NCBI RefSeq assembly: GCF_000143415.4
Contig: NW_003314337.1
Coordinates: 140,559 to 204,558, forward strand
Length of the DNA: 64,000 bases
Reading direction: 5' to 3'
Source of the DNA: Selaginella moellendorffii
Taxonomy: Eukaryota > Streptophyta > Lycopodiopsida > Selaginellales > Selaginellaceae
The notes under the pieces were generated by a model. It made no database searches, was not told the origin of the DNA, and saw only the letters and a program-made list of their open reading frames with translations. How positions within the stretch are numbered: position 1 is the first letter of the stretch; each line of letters opens with the position of its first letter. A program made the position numbers and the translations under genes. Below are positions 61,374 to 64,000 of the stretch, one piece after another.

Positions 61374-62596
61374 ATGGCTGGAGCGGTGATGGAGCTGAGC
61401 AGCGGCCACAAGATGCCGGCATTGGGGTTGGGCGTGTGGCGAGCGGAGCCGGAGGTGCTCAAGGAGATCATCCCGCGGGCGCTGGAGCTGGGGTATCGCC
61501 ATTTCGATTGCGCTGGTCAGTCATTTCTCTTTGTGGAAGAAAGCTAGGCCTGTTTCTCAAATGTCTCGCCCTGGCAGCCGACTACAAGAACGAGGCCGAG
61601 GTTGGCGAAGCTCTGGCGCTCGCGTTCAAGCAGGGGCTTGTCAAGCGGGAGGATGTTTTCATCACAACCAAGGTGGGAAGGAAGAGCTCGAGCGCTGTAT
61701 TTCTTAACTCTCTTTGTTTGCCGCAGCTGTGGAACTCCGATCACGGGCATGTGAAAGAAGCGTGTCTGGATAGCTTGAAGAAGCTGCAGCTGGACTATTT
61801 GGATCTTTACCTCATACATTTCCCGGTGGCGACAAAGCACACAGGCAAGATGGATGCTTTGCGTGAATTTCCGTATGCTAATCGTGTATGTATGTAGGTG
61901 TTGGGACGACGGGCAGTGCAGTAGGCGAGGATGGTATGCTGGAAATCGACGTGACCATTTCTTTGCAATCGACCTGGCACGCCATGGAGGAGCTTGTGGA
62001 AGCTGGTATCGTTCGCAGCATTGGGATAAGGTGTGTGATCCTTGCGCCATGAGTAACTCACGCTGGATCATTTTCCAGCAACTATGACATATTTTTGACG
62101 GCGGACTGTCTGGCCTACTCCAAGATCAAGCCGGCAGTGAACCAGATTGAGACCCATCCTTACTTCCAGAGGCACGATCTTGTCAAATTTTGCCAGAAGC
62201 ACGGCATTGTTGTCACTGCCCACACTCCTCTTGGTGGCGGCGCTGCAAACGAGGAGTGGTTTGGATACAAAAGTCCTCTGGAAGATCCGCTCTTCCTGGT
62301 ATGTGAAAGAAAAACAAACCTTTGTTCCATTCTTTCTTCCAAGTTACAAACTTTGTGTGTTTCAGGAACTGGCAAAGAAGTATGAAAAGACTCCGGCCCA
62401 AGTTATGCTGCGATGGGGTCTTCAAAGGAACACAAACGTGATACCGAAGTCGAGCAAGGCCAAGCGTTTGGAAGAGAACATCGACATCTTTGATTTCCAG
62501 CTCTCTCACGAAGAAATAAAGAAGATCAGTCAGGTGGACAAGAAGCTCCGAAGCAACCAGCCTGCAAGGTTCTGGGGGATCGATCTCTATGCTTGA
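61374..62596 (+). CDS. Aldo-keto reductase, mannose-6-phosphate / sorbitol-6-phosphate reductase type
   Basis: Six exons (61374-61515, 61578-61672, 61727-61844, 61898-62030, 62079-62298, 62366-62596) give 312 residues. [20 protein letters not shown] holds the catalytic Asp and Tyr, [12 protein letters not shown] the Lys, and [16 protein letters not shown] the His. [14 protein letters not shown] is the NADP-binding segment. [20 protein letters not shown] and [12 protein letters not shown] are typical of plant hexose-6-phosphate reductases that make mannitol- or sorbitol-phosphate. The exact sugar cannot be decided. Intron 3 (61845-61897) has a GC donor. The last ten bases overlap the Obg coding region on the other strand. 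Confidence 0.92.
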
Positions 62597-64000
62597 TCTC
62601 CTTCCTCGGCTTGTTCCAAAATTTTTAGTATACGCCGGACTTGTTTGAGCACATTACTGATGCCTTCTCGTTTCCTGAAAAAAGAAAAATAAAAACTTTG
62701 AGTACGTCTTTGAGCAGTTCATTCTTGCTTACAGTGCACTGATGCCAACAACAGCCGCTGCTCGAGGATAACTTCTGGCAGTTCGATCATCATCTTGCAT
62801 GCTTGGGACATCTGGTACTTCCAGAATTCGTTGCTTGATCGCTTCTACACGTCCCTTTTCCTGCAGAGCCAGCATGTGTTTTTACGGCTGGGACAAGAGA
62901 ATAGAAAAGAGTTACTTGTATCAAGTCCAGCTTGTTGAGCACAACAATGTGAGGTCTGTCCAAGTACTCCGGATTATACATGCGAAGCTCCTGCAATGAA
63001 AAAGTATTGCTCGTCAAGTTGCTAGCAAGCACCACTCGTGTACCTCACAGAGGACTTTGTAGTCCTCCACGGGATTGTCAGCTGAAGCGTCCACCACATG
63101 AAGAATCAACCTTGTCCTTCGTAAGTGGCGTAAAAACATGCGTCCAAGTCCCTGTTTGCACATCACTCGGTGAAACAACCCAAGGAAAGAGATGTTTTGA
63201 GCTTCGCACTTTACCAAGGTGTGCATCTTTAATCAGCCCCGGAAGGTCCGCCATCGTTGCTCCACCGCACAAACCTCCATCAGGTGTCTCGGGATCGCCT
63301 TGAAGTCTTCCAAGGTTTGGCATCAAAGTTGTAAATGGATATGCTGCAATGTCTGGCCTAGCTTGCGACACTGCAGCTAGTAGTGAAGACTTCCCTGCGT
63401 TTGGCAGTCCCTTGGAAAGGAAATTCCGACTTAAGAACAGTGCTCGTAAACCATGAAATTTATTACCACTAGTCCAATATCAGCAACGACTCGTAGTGTC
63501 AGCTCCAGAACAAGCTCTTCACCTGGGACACCTTTTATCAGCGTCTGCACGATAGTTAGCTCAAGCTGGAGATTGCATAGAATGACAGACCTTGTCCCTT
63601 GGATCAGTCACGATTGGTGCTATTAACTTTTGTGGTACTTTCCTGCTGACCGGGTTGTTCAACATGCTCATCTAAAGGTGCACATAAACATAAGAAAGAT
63701 GAGAAAATGGAAAAACTCACTCCTCCACGGCCTCCACGAGCTACAAGAATTTTGTCTCCTGGTTTGGTTAAGTCGGCCAAGAGCTTGGAGCCTGTTTTCT
63801 GCTTCACAACAGTCCCTGAAAAATAAAAAAAGAAAAAAAATGAACACTAGAAAACCATAGATAGCTTTCCTTACCAACAGGCACGTAGAGCTTAAGAGTT
63901 GGAGCAGCACCAGCATCGCGGAGTCTGGGAGTCAAGATTTTCACTGCACCCACATCGGAGCCCCGCCTCGCATTGTATCTCTTCTTCTTATGAAACTCGA
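62587..64000 (-). CDS. Obg-family GTPase (partial, 5' end off the right edge)
   Basis: Nine exons are visible (64000-63875, 63815-63721, 63671-63591, 63544-63467, 63410-63210, 63151-63044, 62990-62916, 62860-62733, 62674-62587). The glycine-rich Obg fold reads [34 protein letters not shown] and VARGGRGG. The G domain has [14 protein letters not shown] (G1), [10 protein letters not shown] (G2), [18 protein letters not shown] (G3), [10 protein letters not shown] (G4) and VVGISAL (G5). The short C terminus after G5 lacks the OCT domain of plastid ObgC and fits the mitochondrial Obg type. Obg proteins assist large ribosomal subunit assembly. The N terminus with any transit peptide is outside the window. 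Confidence 0.92.

Overview
The window is plant nuclear DNA. It holds nuclear genes for plastid, mitochondrial and secretory proteins, split by about 180 very short introns, most of them 45-60 nt. Plant-specific families include allene oxide cyclase, ORANGE, a P-class PPR protein, a LEC1-type NF-YB, an FPF1-like protein and a QUA2-type pectin methyltransferase. Tiny introns, roughly one gene per 1.8 kb and intergenic gaps often under 100 bp suggest a lycophyte such as Selaginella moellendorffii. This is inference; no database was searched. I see no transposon, CRISPR array, rRNA or convincing tRNA.

Thirty-six protein-coding genes were modelled by splicing exons by eye. Every complete model keeps frame from start to stop, and all but a few match a recognisable eukaryotic family end to end. 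Layout: 0-5 kb, TTC39/IML2-like gene (runs off the left edge) divergent from HSP101. 5-12 kb, SCAPER, NECAP, cyclophilin CYP18-2 and LENG1. 12-19 kb, ACS-like aminotransferase, splicing factor SPF30, a six-pass-type membrane protein and a GEN1-like resolvase. 19-27 kb, PPR protein, DHHC palmitoyltransferase, triple saposin protein and pfkB kinase. 27-38 kb, an At1g16860-like protein, IMP2, HDDC2, ARD, TMEM97, RWDD1, an FPF1-like protein, an ADIP-like coiled-coil protein and ICMT. 38-48 kb, AOC, PMT-type methyltransferase, LEC1-type NF-YB, DTW protein, Tubby-like protein and ORANGE. 48-64 kb, TMEM87-like protein, allantoate amidohydrolase, Raf-like kinase, FCF1, REF6-like JmjC demethylase, aldo-keto reductase and an Obg GTPase cut by the right edge.

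The genes do not form a pathway cluster; they are mostly unrelated housekeeping and regulatory genes. The interesting signal is architectural. Divergent gene pairs share promoters as short as 45-60 bp. Convergent pairs have stop codons 9 bp apart, directly abutting, or overlapping by 10 bp. A TAGGGCT/AACCCTA element sits just upstream of many start codons. GC-AG introns are unusually frequent (8 of about 181). I did not find a clearly undescribed biological system; the findings below are the points I would check first.
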